From Mesostigma viride (lineage: Eukaryota; Streptophyta; Mesostigmatophyceae; Mesostigmatales; Mesostigmataceae), in assembly GCA_009746045.1 (NCBI GenBank), contig RPFO01000800.1, forward strand, positions 1 through 56,893: DNA of 56,893 nucleotides, given 5' to 3'. The notes under the pieces were generated by a model. The model did not search any database and had not been told where the DNA came from. It saw only the letters and a list, made by a program, of their open reading frames with translations. Both the position numbers and the translations under genes were made by a program. How positions within the stretch are numbered: the first letter of the stretch is position 1; every line of letters begins with the position of its first letter. Of the stretch, positions 11,522 to 20,800 are shown one piece after another.

Positions 11522-12334
11522 ATGGAGGATGGAGCTATCAACCAACAAGCGGGCTTTATGGGCTTCGGACGGCGCGGCGCTGGGCTGGATGGACGCGATG
11601 GACGCGGTGGACGCGATGGACGCGGGGACGGCCAGGCGCTGGGAGACCAGGCTGAGGTGCCAGATAATCAGAGCCAAGGATCGCAGGGCGGGCAGCACGC
11701 GCCAGCCGCAGATCAAGCGGCGCCTAAGCGACCAACCGTTGCTGAGGGGTACGCGGTGCTAGGCCAGTTTCAGTCCATCAAGGACAATTGGCAGCCCCGG
11801 GATGCTGAGAGGATGTTAGAGGACATGAACTTGTACACGGAGATATACAACGGTGACAAGCTTCGCATCCTGGCGTCTAGTGCCTACATACGGCAGTCGG
11901 CGAGGCGGCTGTTCAAGTTTGTTCGGGAGCGACACGCGGCGGGGGACACCTGGACGGCGTTTATGACGCGACTCAGGTCGTTCCTGAGTGACAAGAGGAC
12001 CATAGATGGGTCCCACCTGAAGCAAGAATACCTGGACTACAAGCCCATCAAGGGGCAGCTAGTGGTCCACGCCTTTGAAGACTTCGTCAAGCTGAGGGAG
12101 GACGCCATGGCCAAGGGCTTCTTCGTCGCAGATCGGATGGCCATGGGCGACTTTCTCAAGTCGCTGCAACTGGATCCGGTCACCATGGATAATGTGACCA
12201 TCCACATGCGACAGGTCCATGGCTGGGCAGCCATGACGGATCAGTTGTATGAGTGTTTCAGCGGCAAGTACGTGGGGGTAAGCGCCCTCGTCAGAATGAT
12301 GAGGAGGCCACTGAACCCACGGTTAAGTCCATGA
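11522..12334 (+). CDS. Copia-1 Gag, capsid part
   Basis: ATG at 11,522. A glycine/arginine/aspartate-rich N-terminus (GRDGRGGRDGRGDG) is followed from about residue 75 by a helical capsid-like region (AVLGQFQSIKDNW, RRLFKFVRERHAAG, FVKLREDAMAKGF, HMRQVHGWAAMTDQLYECF). This is the layout of Ty1/copia gag proteins, which form the particle. The sensible protein ends near GKYVG at about 12,270; after that the frame is lost at a G5 run and the nucleocapsid continues in the -1 frame. The equivalent break in copia-2 is at a different place, so a mutation or base-calling error is more likely than programmed frameshifting. Confidence 0.75.
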   Translation: MEDGAINQQAGFMGFGRRGAGLDGRDGRGGRDGRGDGQALGDQAEVPDNQSQGSQGGQHAPAADQAAPKRPTVAEGYAVLGQFQSIKDNWQPRDAERMLEDMNLYTEIYNGDKLRILASSAYIRQSARRLFKFVRERHAAGDTWTAFMTRLRSFLSDKRTIDGSHLKQEYLDYKPIKGQLVVHAFEDFVKLREDAMAKGFFVADRMAMGDFLKSLQLDPVTMDNVTIHMRQVHGWAAMTDQLYECFSGKYVGVSALVRMMRRPLNPRLSP

Positions 12335-12699
12335 GGGGATCGGGCCACGGGGGCCCAGCGTCCTCGAGAGGGCCTGAGACCTCTTCAAGGGGTCGAGGAA
12401 GGTCCAGGAGGGGGCGTGACAGAAGGGCTGGACGGGGGACCCCGCCGAAGTCGGGACATCCACAGTCCCAGTTTGACTTCAAGAGGGTGGGTGGTCCTCC
12501 CAAGGCTGGGCCCAGCAGTGGGACCTCACGGGACATCAGTCAGGTGGAATGTTATTTCTGCCAGGGGAAGGGTCACTTCAGGAATGAGTGTCCCTCGTAC
12601 CTGAGGCAGGAAGGTCAGAGCAAGCCAGCTCAGGGTGGCAGCAAGGACAAGGCTGGTCCATCCCAGGACAAGGGCAAGGGCAAGGCTGCTGATCATTGA
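12253..12699 (+). CDS. Copia-1 Gag, nucleocapsid part with CCHC zinc knuckle
   Basis: This frame continues Gag after the G5 run with GGKRPRQNDEEATEP, then an Arg/Gly-rich RNA-binding stretch, then a classical zinc knuckle CYFCQGKGHFRNEC (C-X2-C-X4-H-X4-C, bases 12,550-12,591) and a Lys/Gly/Gln-rich tail. It ends at a TGA at 12,697-12,699. The same frame stays open straight into pol, so a ribosome reading through that TGA would make Gag-Pol. The listed start is only the first ATG in frame; translation probably enters from the capsid frame. Confidence 0.75.
   Translation: MFQRQVRGGKRPRQNDEEATEPTVKSMRGSGHGGPASSRGPETSSRGRGRSRRGRDRRAGRGTPPKSGHPQSQFDFKRVGGPPKAGPSSGTSRDISQVECYFCQGKGHFRNECPSYLRQEGQSKPAQGGSKDKAGPSQDKGKGKAADH
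12697..12699 (+). promoter_or_regulatory. In-frame TGA between Gag and Pol (putative readthrough stop), copia-1
   Basis: CAT TGA TAT: the single stop separating the nucleocapsid frame from pol. There is no frame change and no further stop until 16,288. Copia-2 has the same arrangement. Suppression of one stop is a known way for retroelements to set the Gag:Pol ratio; here it is inferred. Confidence 0.5.
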
Positions 12700-15600
12700 T
12701 ATGAGCCTGCACACATCCCTGAACCCTGGAGGGTGCCCCCAGGGGTGTGTAATGAAGCTGCTAGTGACAGCAGTGAGGGGCAGCCCCATGCTCTAGTGAA
12801 AGAGCCTATTGGACACGATGGGGCAAGCTTGGTTACCACAGAGAGTATGCCAGCTGTAGCTGCAGTGGTTACTCGCCAACGTGCCCGCCATGGCGGTGCT
12901 GAGCCTGAGGTAGGACCTGGTGATGTGGACCCAGGTGGATCTCAGAAGCATTCTGACCGTGCAGGACTGGCACAGGATGGTCAGGATGAGGATAGGGCTG
13001 GAGACAGTCTGACAGGCACGACCCTGGTGCCTCCTGTACATAAGGGATCTGTACATACCTTGAGTGCTAATAATGACAATAAAAGGTTTTCTCTCTTGTA
13101 TGACATTGCCTCAAGGTTGCATACCATGTTTGGCCATGCAGCTCAGTCTTTGCAAGTTGCTAGACGGCTGGGAGGAAGTGAGTTGTACTCCATCTGCCAA
13201 CAGGTTGCTCAAGCTTGCAAGTGCAGGCTAGTTGCTAGAAAGCCCAAGCAGTCTCATGCCAGGACTCCTATTTTGCAGCCAGGCCATGTGCAGGTAGATA
13301 TTCAGAGAATCAGGGGTTTGAAGCTGCTGGTGGCAGTGGACAGATATACCAAGTACAAGACCCTAGAGATCCTGCCTGACATGGAGAAGCCTACATTGAT
13401 TGCTGCTCTGAAGTTGACAAGGAGCAGGTACCCTGGGTTGGAGTTGTTGCAGTGTGACATTCAGTTTGAGTGCTGTGAGAACCTGCCAGAGTTTCCAGAG
13501 TTGCTGATTACACCCAGGGAGAGCCACGGCCAGCAAGGGGTGGTGGAGAGAGCCATCCAAGAGATCAAGACTGTGCTGCTGGTGGAGAGGATTCCAAGGA
13601 CGTCATCTGCCATTGTGACATCTGCATGGCTACGTTCTGTGGAGGACAGGCTGAACCTGAGGACTCCCATGTTCTTTGGTGACATTGCCATCAATCCTCT
13701 TATGCTGCATACCAGGATGCTGCCAGCTGATGCTGAGCAGGCATGGAAGGAGAAGCTAGAGGCCAAGTTCCTCAAGCTGAGGCAGAAAGACAAGGGCTGG
13801 AGTGTCCTAGAACCTAACGTTGGACAACAGGTTGTTGTGTGGAAGGAACCAAGCTTTCCAGGGAAACGTGGCAGCTGGCATGATGGGGTGGTGACCCGAG
13901 TAGAAGCCGCTGGCCATAAGTGCTGGGTGGCCATTGATGGCTCCCAAGCAGTGCACCGTCTGTCCTGGTCAAAGATCCGTCCCCGGGGAGGTAATCAAGG
14001 AGACCTCTTCCAGGTGCCCGCTGGTGTACAAGGCGGGGGTGACGTGGAGCTTCCTGATCAGGGTGCTACAGCTGTATCGAGCCCTCAGGGTGACCCTGGC
14101 CCGGCCCCTGGGGTACCTTCACATACGGTGGTTGGGCAAGCAGGCGGACAGGCTGCACCTCCGGAACGGCCCGACACCAGGCCTAGGGGTGTGCGTCTAT
14201 CAGATATTGTACAGGCTTTGCAAAGAGCCAAGAAGGAGCCTAAGGTGTCCAAGCTTGTCCAGTTGGATGAACCTGAGGTAGCTGCCATGGAGATAGATAC
14301 CAATGCACAGGTTTCTGTCATGGGACCTCAGCATACAGGAGAACTGCTGGTCGGAGAACCAAGTTGCCCCTGGGTGTCTGATTTCAGTGGTAGGACGCAT
14401 CTAAGGGTGTTGGGAGAGGTTACTGCCCCTGTCATGGGTGTGGATGTGACCTTCCTTGTCCTAGAGGACTATGATGGCCCTGTGATTTTGGGTCAGAATT
14501 TTCTGGGCAATCCTGGGATTTCTATCAGAGCTACAGCTCTGAGAAGAGATGGCTGGGGGATGATTCCCCTAGAAAATTTCAGGACAACATTTCCAGTCAG
14601 GTGCAGGGCCAAGCCGGTCAAGGGTGTAAAATGGGATGAAGGGGAGGTGCCCCCAGCGGCCAGTTTGGTGATTCCAGCTGTGTTGCACCCCAGCAGTATT
14701 GGCATAACTCACAGGAGCCTTGCTGCACACTCTCCTTTGACATATGACCAGCTGGTCCAAGAGATGAGCTCGCCTACTTTGTTTGAGGCTTGGAAGCTCG
14801 CCTTCTCCAAGGCATTGGAGGAGTGGTTGCAGTTTGAGTGTGCTGCACCAACAGACAGACGTCCCCCAGCATCAAGGAAGCTTGCTTTGAGATTTGTGCT
14901 GAAGAGGAAGGTTGTGGATGAGGTATCAGTGCCCCATGTCAGGCCTGTCCTGAATGAGTATCACGGCACGGGGAGTCTGCCAGGAGAGGAGCTATACACG
15001 CCAGGGATGCTACACGACACATGGAGAATTTTGCTATGTCTCTACGTGGGGTTGCTGAACAGGGGAGCAGCTATGTCATCAGTGCTGCTGGACTTCAAGA
15101 GGGCATTTTTAAAATCTGATCCAGAAGTGGCCAGGAGGGTGTGGAAGCAGGATGAGCCTTACTGTGTTGAGGTGCCTGCCATCTGGAAGCTGGAGCTGCA
15201 TCAACAATTCCTGGTTATTCTGAAGGGCCTGGAAGGACTCAGGTCGAGCCCAATCATCTGGAGACTCACGCTGCAGGAAGCTCTGATCAGTGAGTGTGGC
15301 TTGAGAGTGTCTTCAGTTGATCCCTGTTTGCTGCTGGCCCAATGGGAGGGTCTGCCAGTGTATGCTAGTTTGCATGGAGATGATCTGCATTTGCTAGCCC
15401 CCACGACCTGGCTGAAGAAGTTTATTCCTGTCATCAGTGGCAAGTTTTCACTGGGCAAGGAGCTGTGGCAGGAGCCCAACAAGCCTGTAGTGTTCTGTGG
15501 AATGCAGGCTACCCTGTTCAGGAGGGACGGGGAGTGGAGTATCAGGCTTCAGGCTGGAGGAGATTATAAACAGACCATTGTGAAGGCCTTGCCAGAGAAG

Positions 15601-16290
15601 ATCACCCAGGCTGCAGGACCTGAGTTGAGAGGCATGTGGGCCTGGTTTGCCAGCATCTGTGGTCCGTCTTTGATGGTCCATAGCAGAATGCCTGATGAGG
15701 TGCTTGAGGATGAGAAGCCTCGAGTCATAGCCCGGTTGGTGGAGAGTACCCCTGATCTGATTTTGTCTGGGATTGACTTTGCCCAGCCTATCACCTTGGA
15801 GATCTTTGTTGACAGTTCCATGGATGCTCGCCAGGTTACCAAGGTCAGGGGGAGATCTGCTGCTCTGTTTGCTTTTTATCAGAGCAGGGCAAGTTTGTTC
15901 AGCTGGTACAGCAGACTGCAGAAGAGGGTCTGTATCAGTTCAGATGTGGCAGAATGCAGGGCCATATGCGAGGGGATCCAGTCCAGCCTGTACATAAAGG
16001 AGTTAATGCTGGAGCTGGCTTCAGTTACCCCTTGGACCTTGCAGATGGAGACGTTGTTGCTAACAGACAGCATGGGTATGGTCCAGTTTGTTCACAAGCA
16101 GCTGGCCAGGAGCCGGGACCTGGATTATTTGTTGCTGAAGGAGTTGGCCAGTTTGGTTGACTTGAAGCATATCCCTGGCGAGGAGAACCCTGCTGATGCA
16201 TTGACAAAGCTGCCACACAAGGCCCCAGCCCAGTACAATGTACTGAGGAAGCTCATGAATGCTGACTGTCAAGTCGGTCTATCTGTCTAA
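12700..16290 (+). CDS. Copia-1 Pol: integrase - aspartic protease - RT - RNase H
   Basis: Open from the TGA at 12,697 to TAA at 16,288; residues counted from GTG at 12,733. Integrase: zinc-binding H130-X4-H135 with C155, C162 and C164; catalytic D189, D242 and E272 (in GVVERAIQE), so DD29E, shorter than the usual DD35E; then a basic C-terminal region ending VHRLSWSKIRP. Protease follows instead of preceding: D522-T-N-A-Q-V-S with a later VILGQNFLG (from residue 584), the two halves of a retropepsin, with Asn where Gly is usual. RT: LDFKRAFL (D787), KGLEGLRSSPIIW and LHGDDLHLL (D883, D884), replacing the usual YVDD. RNase H: FVDSS (D1027), DVAECRA (E1074), LTDSMG (D1112), PADALTK (D1155). INT before RT and the copia-type RNase H make it Ty1/copia-like. 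It looks intact. Confidence 0.9.
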   Translation, partial: YEPAHIPEPWRVPPGVCNEAASDSSEGQPHALVKEPIGHDGASLVTTESMPAVAAVVTRQRARHGGAEPEVGPGDVDPGGSQKHSDRAGLAQDGQDEDRAGDSLTGTTLVPPVHKGSVHTLSANNDNKRFSLLYDIASRLHTMFGHAAQSLQVARRLGGSELYSICQQVAQACKCRLVARKPKQSHARTPILQPGHVQVDIQRIRGLKLLVAVDRYTKYKTLEILPDMEKPTLIAALKLTRSRYPGLELLQCDIQFECCENLPEFPELLITPRESHGQQGVVERAIQEIKTVLLVERIPRTSSAIVTSAWLRSVEDRLNLRTPMFFGDIAINPLMLHTRMLPADAEQAWKEKLEAKFLKLRQKDKGWSVLEPNVGQQVVVWKEPSFPGKRGSWHDGVVTRVEAAGHKCWVAIDGSQAVHRLSWSKIRPRGGNQGDLFQVPAGVQGGGDVELPDQGATAVSSPQGDPGPAPGVPSHTVVGQAGGQAAPPERPDTRPRGVRLSDIVQALQRAKKEPKVSKLVQLDEPEVAAMEIDTNAQVSVMGPQHTGELLVGEPSCPWVSDFSGRTHLRVLGEVTAPVMGVDVTFLVLEDYDGPVILGQNFLGNPGISIRATALRRDGWGMIPLENFRTTFPVRCRAKPVKGVKWDEGEVPPAASLVIPAVLHPSSIGITHRSLAAHSPLTYDQLVQEMSSPTLFEAWKLAFSKALEEWLQFECAAPTDRRPPASRKLALRFVLKRKVVDEVSVPHVRPVLNEYHGTGSLPGEELYTPGMLHDTWRILLCLYVGLLNRGAAMSSVLLDFKRAFLKSDPEVARRVWKQDEPYCVEVPAIWKLELHQQFLVILKGLEGLRSSPIIWRLTLQEALISECGLRVSSVDPCLLLAQWEGLPVYASLHGDDLHLLAPTTWLKKFIPVISGKFSLGKELWQEPNKPVVFCGMQATLFRRDGEWSIRLQAGGDYKQTIVKALPEKITQAAGPELRGMWAWFASICGPSLMVHSRMPDEVLEDEKPRVIARLVESTPDLILSGIDFAQPITLEIFVDSSMDARQVTKVRGRSAALFAFYQSRASLFSWYSRLQKRVCISSDVAECRAICEGIQSSLYIKELMLELASVTPWTLQMETLLLTDSMGMVQFVHKQLARSRDLDYLLLKELASLVDLKHIPGEENPADALTKLPHKAPAQYNVLRKLMNADCQVGLSV

Positions 16291-16476
16291 AAGCTGAGAG
16301 CTGGGTGCTTAAGTCTCTGGATATCAGGCTGGGAGCTTGATTGTACATAATCCTGAGCACACCTTGAGGGGTGAGACATGTCTCTGGTGTGGGAATGTCT
16401 GACATTGTCTCTGATGGAGAGATGTCTATCTGGGGTTTTCATCTCAGTCTGAGGTTTCCCCAGATCTGTGGTTTGT

Positions 16477-16498
16477 GGGCGGGGTTCGATTCCCTGGT
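16477..16498 (+). promoter_or_regulatory. Conserved tRNA T-arm/B-box-like 22-mer in copia-1 3' region
   Basis: GGGCGGGGTTCGATTCCCTG plus GT is identical in copia-2 (29,597-29,618) although the surrounding 3' regions are otherwise unalike. It contains GGTTCGATTCC, a perfect RNA polymerase III B-box, and can fold as a T-arm (GGG, TTCGATT, CCC). It could be part of a tRNA-like structure in the element RNA or an internal promoter; no matching A-box was seen. Confidence 0.5.
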
Positions 16499-17019
16499 GC
16501 CGTCTTAAGGCGGAGTTTCACGGACTGGCTGACCCATCCACCATGCTGGTGAGGTGGCGACAGGTCCCCTGATTTTCCACGGTTGGAACGAGTAGGGAGC
16601 TTGTGTTTTGCATGTGCTTCGCGTAGATGTTGTGTCTGGTTCGATAAGGGGCAGCAGACCGGCGCCGACTCCCGTCTGGGGGTCAGCAATGTTTTCTGAT
16701 GAGCTGTTGTGGGTGATCTGTGGGGTTTCGCCTAAGGTCCTGAAGGTTGTACATACTTCTCAAGTTCTTAACTGAACACCTATGGGCTGCCACAGTTGGC
16801 CAACCTCTTGTACATGGGTAACACAACGAGCCTCCCGTGAAGGGATAGGGACTCATTGTAATTTGTTTGTGCTCCTGAGCCAGTATGGGTGCTATGTACA
16901 TATAATAAGGAATCCAAGCTGACTGTCATGCCCAGCGGGTTGTGACTTGTAGTCTGGGGAGGATATCCAGTACCCATTGTGTGTGTTTGTATGTAGACTT
17001 GTGTGAGCTGCTACAGCTC

Positions 17020-17033
17020 AAGAAAAGAAAGGA
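17020..17033 (+). other. Copia-1 polypurine tract
   Basis: AAGAAAAGAAAGGA followed by TTGG abuts the 3' LTR start. Copia-2 has AAAGAAAAGAAGGGA then TTGG at the same place. This is the expected primer for plus-strand DNA synthesis. Confidence 0.75.
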
Positions 17034-17037
17034 TTGG

Positions 17038-17735
17038 AGTTAACGCCAAGCGCATTGGCGTGATCCTGATTCGGCATATCTCTGCGATTCCAGCGGCACC
17101 GGAACGAGTTCATTCCGACAAGTATCAAGAAAGTTATGGCGTTCCGACTTCCCGGTCGCGCGCGAGCGCGAGCCGGCTGTTCTTCTAAGTCGGACGTGAA
17201 TATTTGCCGACGACATATGGGGTCGACAGTAATTCCTGGGCTGACAGGAATTAGGTGCTGTACCTACGACGGTATTGGATTAATACGTCGTACGCAGGAA
17301 ATAGGAACCTTAACCTGTGGTCTGTTGGTACCGCAGGCTTAGTCCTGGACTTCTAGGTGCAGATGCAATAATCACTGTGGTGACTGTACTCTGTGGTCAC
17401 TGTGCCTGTATGGCAGACCTACTGTATAGGAACTGGGCGCTGTACAGGTAGTGAATACTGTACCGGGAGTGTTATTACTGAGCAGGCCTCCTAGGCTGCT
17501 CAGGACTAGCAAGCACAGTGCACAAGTATATAAACAATAGGCCAGTGCCAAATGGGCATCTCTTGCTAGCCCGCCTCACGTGTTGTGCCTTGACTTGGCA
17601 AGCTCGTGTGCAAGCCTCAAGTGTGTGAGTGCTGTAAACATTATCCGATTTAACAAAGCTCCGTTTCCAACCATATTCACACATTGCTGCATTGCAACCA
17701 TATCCTTCACATTGCGTGTGCGAAGAACGTTAACT
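17038..17735 (+). repeat. Copia-1 3' LTR (698 bp)
   Basis: Matches the 5' LTR with a handful of substitutions and indels (for example CTTGCTAGCC versus CTTGCGAGCC, and GTGTGTGAGTGC versus GTGTTGAGCGC). It ends AACGTTAACT; the next bases GTATGTACGTG are satellite. Confidence 0.92.
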
Positions 17736-17750
17736 GTATGTACGTGTGTG

Positions 17751-17885
17751 AGTTAGCTGAGATACCTCGAGGCTGACTTGTGGCCGGAGCCACACAGGGG
17801 AACATACAGTGTGACCGGAGTTATTCTGTCTCCGCCAGAATAACTGAGTCCCCAACGTCTCCGACGTACATCTATATATCTAACT
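17751..17885. mobile_element. 135-bp miniature element with AGTTAG...CTAACT ends
   Basis: The insert starts AGTTAGCTGAG and ends TATCTAACT, and is flanked on both sides by GTGTG (17,746-17,750 and 17,886-17,890), a perfect 5-bp duplication of the satellite target. Inside is a perfect 10-bp inverted repeat, AGTTATTCTG/CAGAATAACT, with a 7-nt loop. It codes for nothing. The ends and duplication size match those of the copia-like LTRs here, so it may be a solo or miniature LTR moved by their integrase. Confidence 0.7.
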
Positions 17886-20800
17886 GTGTGTGCAGCCCCC
17901 CCTTGCGTGCGCGGTATATGTACGTGTGTGCGCACTCGCCCCTTGCGTGCGCGGTGTATGTACGTGTGTGTGCAGCCGCCCCTTGCGTGCGCGGTGTATG
18001 TACATGTGTGTGCAGCCGCCCCTTGCGTGTGCGGTGCATGTACATGTGCGGGCAGTTGCCCCTTGCGTGCGCGGTGTATGTACATGTGTTTGCACTCGCC
18101 CCTTGCGTGCGCGGTGTATGTACATGTGTGTGCAGCCGCCCCTTGCGTGCATGGTGTATGTACATGTGCTTGCACTGGCCCCGTGCGTGCGCGGTGTATG
18201 TACGTGTGTGTGCAGCCGCCCCTTGCGTGCGCGGTGTATGTACGTGTGTGCGCACTCGCCCCTTGCGTGCGCGGTGTATGTACGTGTGTGTGCAGCCGCC
18301 CCTTGCGTGCGCGGTGTATGTACATGTGTGTGCATCCTTGTCCTTGCGTGCGCGGTGTATGTACATGTGTTTGCACTCGCCCCTTGCGTGCGCGGTGTAT
18401 GTACATGTGTGTGCAGCCGCCCCTTGCGTGCATGGTTTATGTACATGTGTGTGCAGTCGCCCCGTGCGTGCGCAGTGTATGTACGTGTGTGTGCAGCCGC
18501 CCCTTGCGTGCGTGGTGTGTGTACATGTGAGTGCAGCCGCCCCTTGCGTGCGCGGTGTATGTACGTGTGTGTGCAGCAGCCCCTTGCGTGCTTTGTGTGT
18601 GTACATGTGTGTGAATCCTTGTCCTTGCGTGCATGGTGTGTGTACGTGTGTGTGCAGCCGCCCCTTGCGTGCATGGTGGATGTACATGTGAGTGCCGTTG
18701 CCCCTTGCGTGCGCGGTGTATGTACGTGTGTGTGCAGCCGTCCCTTAATTGCGTGCGCGGTGTGTGTACGTGTGTGTGCACTCGCCCCTTGCGTGCGCGG
18801 TGTATGTACGTGTGTGCAGCCGCCCCTTGCGTGCGCGGTGTATGCCAGTGTGTGTGCATGCCGGCCCTTGCGTGCAAGGTGGTGTGTAAGTGTGTGTGCA
18901 GCCCCTTGCGTGCATGGTGTATGTACGTGTGTGTGCAGCCGGCCCTTGCGTGCATGGTGTGTGTACATGTGAGTGCAGCCGTCCCTTCCGTGCATGGTGT
19001 GTGTACGTGTGTGTGCAGTTGCCCCTTGCGTGCGCAGTGTATGTACGTGTGTGTGCATGCCGGCCCTTGCGTGCATGGTGTGTGTACGTGTGTGTGCAGT
19101 TGCCCCTTGCATGCGCGGTGTATGTACATGTGAGTGCAGCCGCCCAAGAGTATGTACATGTGAGTGCCGTCGCCCCTAATTGCGTGCATTGTGTGTGTAA
19201 GTGTGTGTGCAGCAGCCCCTTGCGTGCGCGGTGTATGTACGTGTGTGTGCAGCCGCCCCTTGCGTGCATGGTGTATGTACATGTGAGTGCCGTTGCCCCT
19301 TGCGTGCGCGGTGTATGTACGTGTGTGTGCAGCCGTCCCTTAATTGCGTGCGCGGTGGATGTACATGTGCGGGCAGTTGCCCCTTGCGTGCGCGGTGTAT
19401 GTACGTGTGTGTGCAGCCGTCCCTTGCGTGCGCGGTGTATGTACGTGTGTGTGCAGCCGCCCCTTGCGTGCATGGTGAGTGTAAGTGTGTGTGCAGCAGC
19501 CCCTTGCGTGCGCAGTGTATGTACGTGTGTGTGCAGCCGCCCCTTGCGTGCGCGGTGTGTGTATACTGTGTGTGCATGCCGGCCCTTGCGTGCATGGTGT
19601 GTGTACGTGTGTGTGCAGCCGCCCCTTACATGGGCGGTGTATGTACGTGTGTGTGCATGCCGGCCCTTGCGTGCGCGGTGTATGTACGTGTTAATGCAGC
19701 CGCCCCTTGCGTGCGCAGTGTATGTCCATGTGTGGGCAGTTTCCCCTTGCGTGCGCGGTGTATGTACGTGTGTGTGCAGCCGGCCCTTGCGTGCGCGGTG
19801 TGTGTACATGTGTGTGCAGTTGCCCCTTGCGTGCGCGGTGTATGTAAGTGTGTGTGCAGCCGGCCCTTGCGTGCGCGGTGTGTGTACATGTGAGTGCAGC
19901 TGCCCCAAGCGTGCGCGGTGTGTGTACATGTGTGTGCAGTTGCCCCTTGCGTGCGCGGTGGATGTACGTGTGTGTGCATGCCGGCAATTGCGTGCATGGT
20001 GTGTGTACGTGTGTGTGCAGCCGCCCCTTGCGTGCGCGGTGTGTGTACGTGTGTGTGCACTCGCCCCTTGCGTGCGCGGTGGATGTACATGTGTGTGCAG
20101 CCGCCCCTTGCGTGCATGGTGTATGTACGTGTGTGTGCAGCCGCCCCTTGCGTGCGCGGTGTATGTACGTGTTAATGCAGCCGCCCCTTCCGTGCGCAGT
20201 GTATGTCCATGTGTGGACAGTTTCCCCTTAATTGCGTGCGCGGTGTATGTACGTGTGTGTGCAGCCGCCCCTTGCGTGCGCGGTGGATGTACGTGTGTGT
20301 GCAGCCGCCCCTTGCGTGCGCGGTGTGTGTACGTGTATGTGCAGCCGCCCCTTGCGTGCGCGGTGTATGTACATGTGAGTGCCGTCGCCCCAAGCGTGCA
20401 TTTTGTGTGTCAGTGTGTGTGCAGCAGCCCCTTGCGTGCGCGGTGTATGTACGTGTGTGTGCAGCCGCCCCGTGGTTGCGCGGTGGATGTACATGTGAGT
20501 GGAGTTGCCCCTTGCGTGCGCGGTGTATGTACGTGTGTGTGCAGCCGCCCCTTGCGTGCGCGGTGTAGGTACGTGTGTGTGCAGCCGCCCCAAGCGTGCA
20601 CGGTGTATGTACGTGTGTGTGCAGCCGGCCCTTGCGTGCATGGTGTGTGTACGTGTGTGTGCAGCCGGCCCTTGCGTGCGCGGTGTAGGTACGTATGTGT
20701 GCAGTCGCCCCTTGGGTGCGCGGTGTAGGTACGTATGTGTGCAGCCGCCCCTTGCGTGCGCGGTGTATGTACGTGTGTGTGCAGCCGCCCCTTGCGTGCA

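Larger units (their letters stand above)
9715..17735 (+). mobile_element. Copia-1: Ty1/copia-like LTR retrotransposon with INT-PR-RT-RH order
   Basis: Full-length element of about 8.0 kb: 693-bp 5' LTR, leader with a broken extra ORF, gag, nucleocapsid, pol, 3' region, purine tract and 698-bp 3' LTR. Its LTRs differ by several substitutions and small indels (for example CACTGTGGACTGTG versus CACTGTGGTGACTGTA), so it is older than copia-2. LTR ends are AGTTAACG...CGTTAACT, an 8-bp inverted repeat. The 5-bp flanks are GTGTG and GTATG, not an exact duplication, which may mean mutation or recombination after insertion. A usual TGG-type primer-binding site is not visible after the 5' LTR. Confidence 0.9.

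Noticed and set aside
12253-12280. Programmed -1 frameshift inside gag
   Set aside because: Both elements shift to the -1 frame, but at different places in Gag (capsid end versus mid-capsid) and without a canonical slippery heptamer, so indels or base-calling errors are more likely.
16640-16685. GGCGCCGACTCCCG-like stretch resembling a lentiviral leader
   Set aside because: A short chance likeness in the 3' region of a copia-type element; nothing else nearby supports it.
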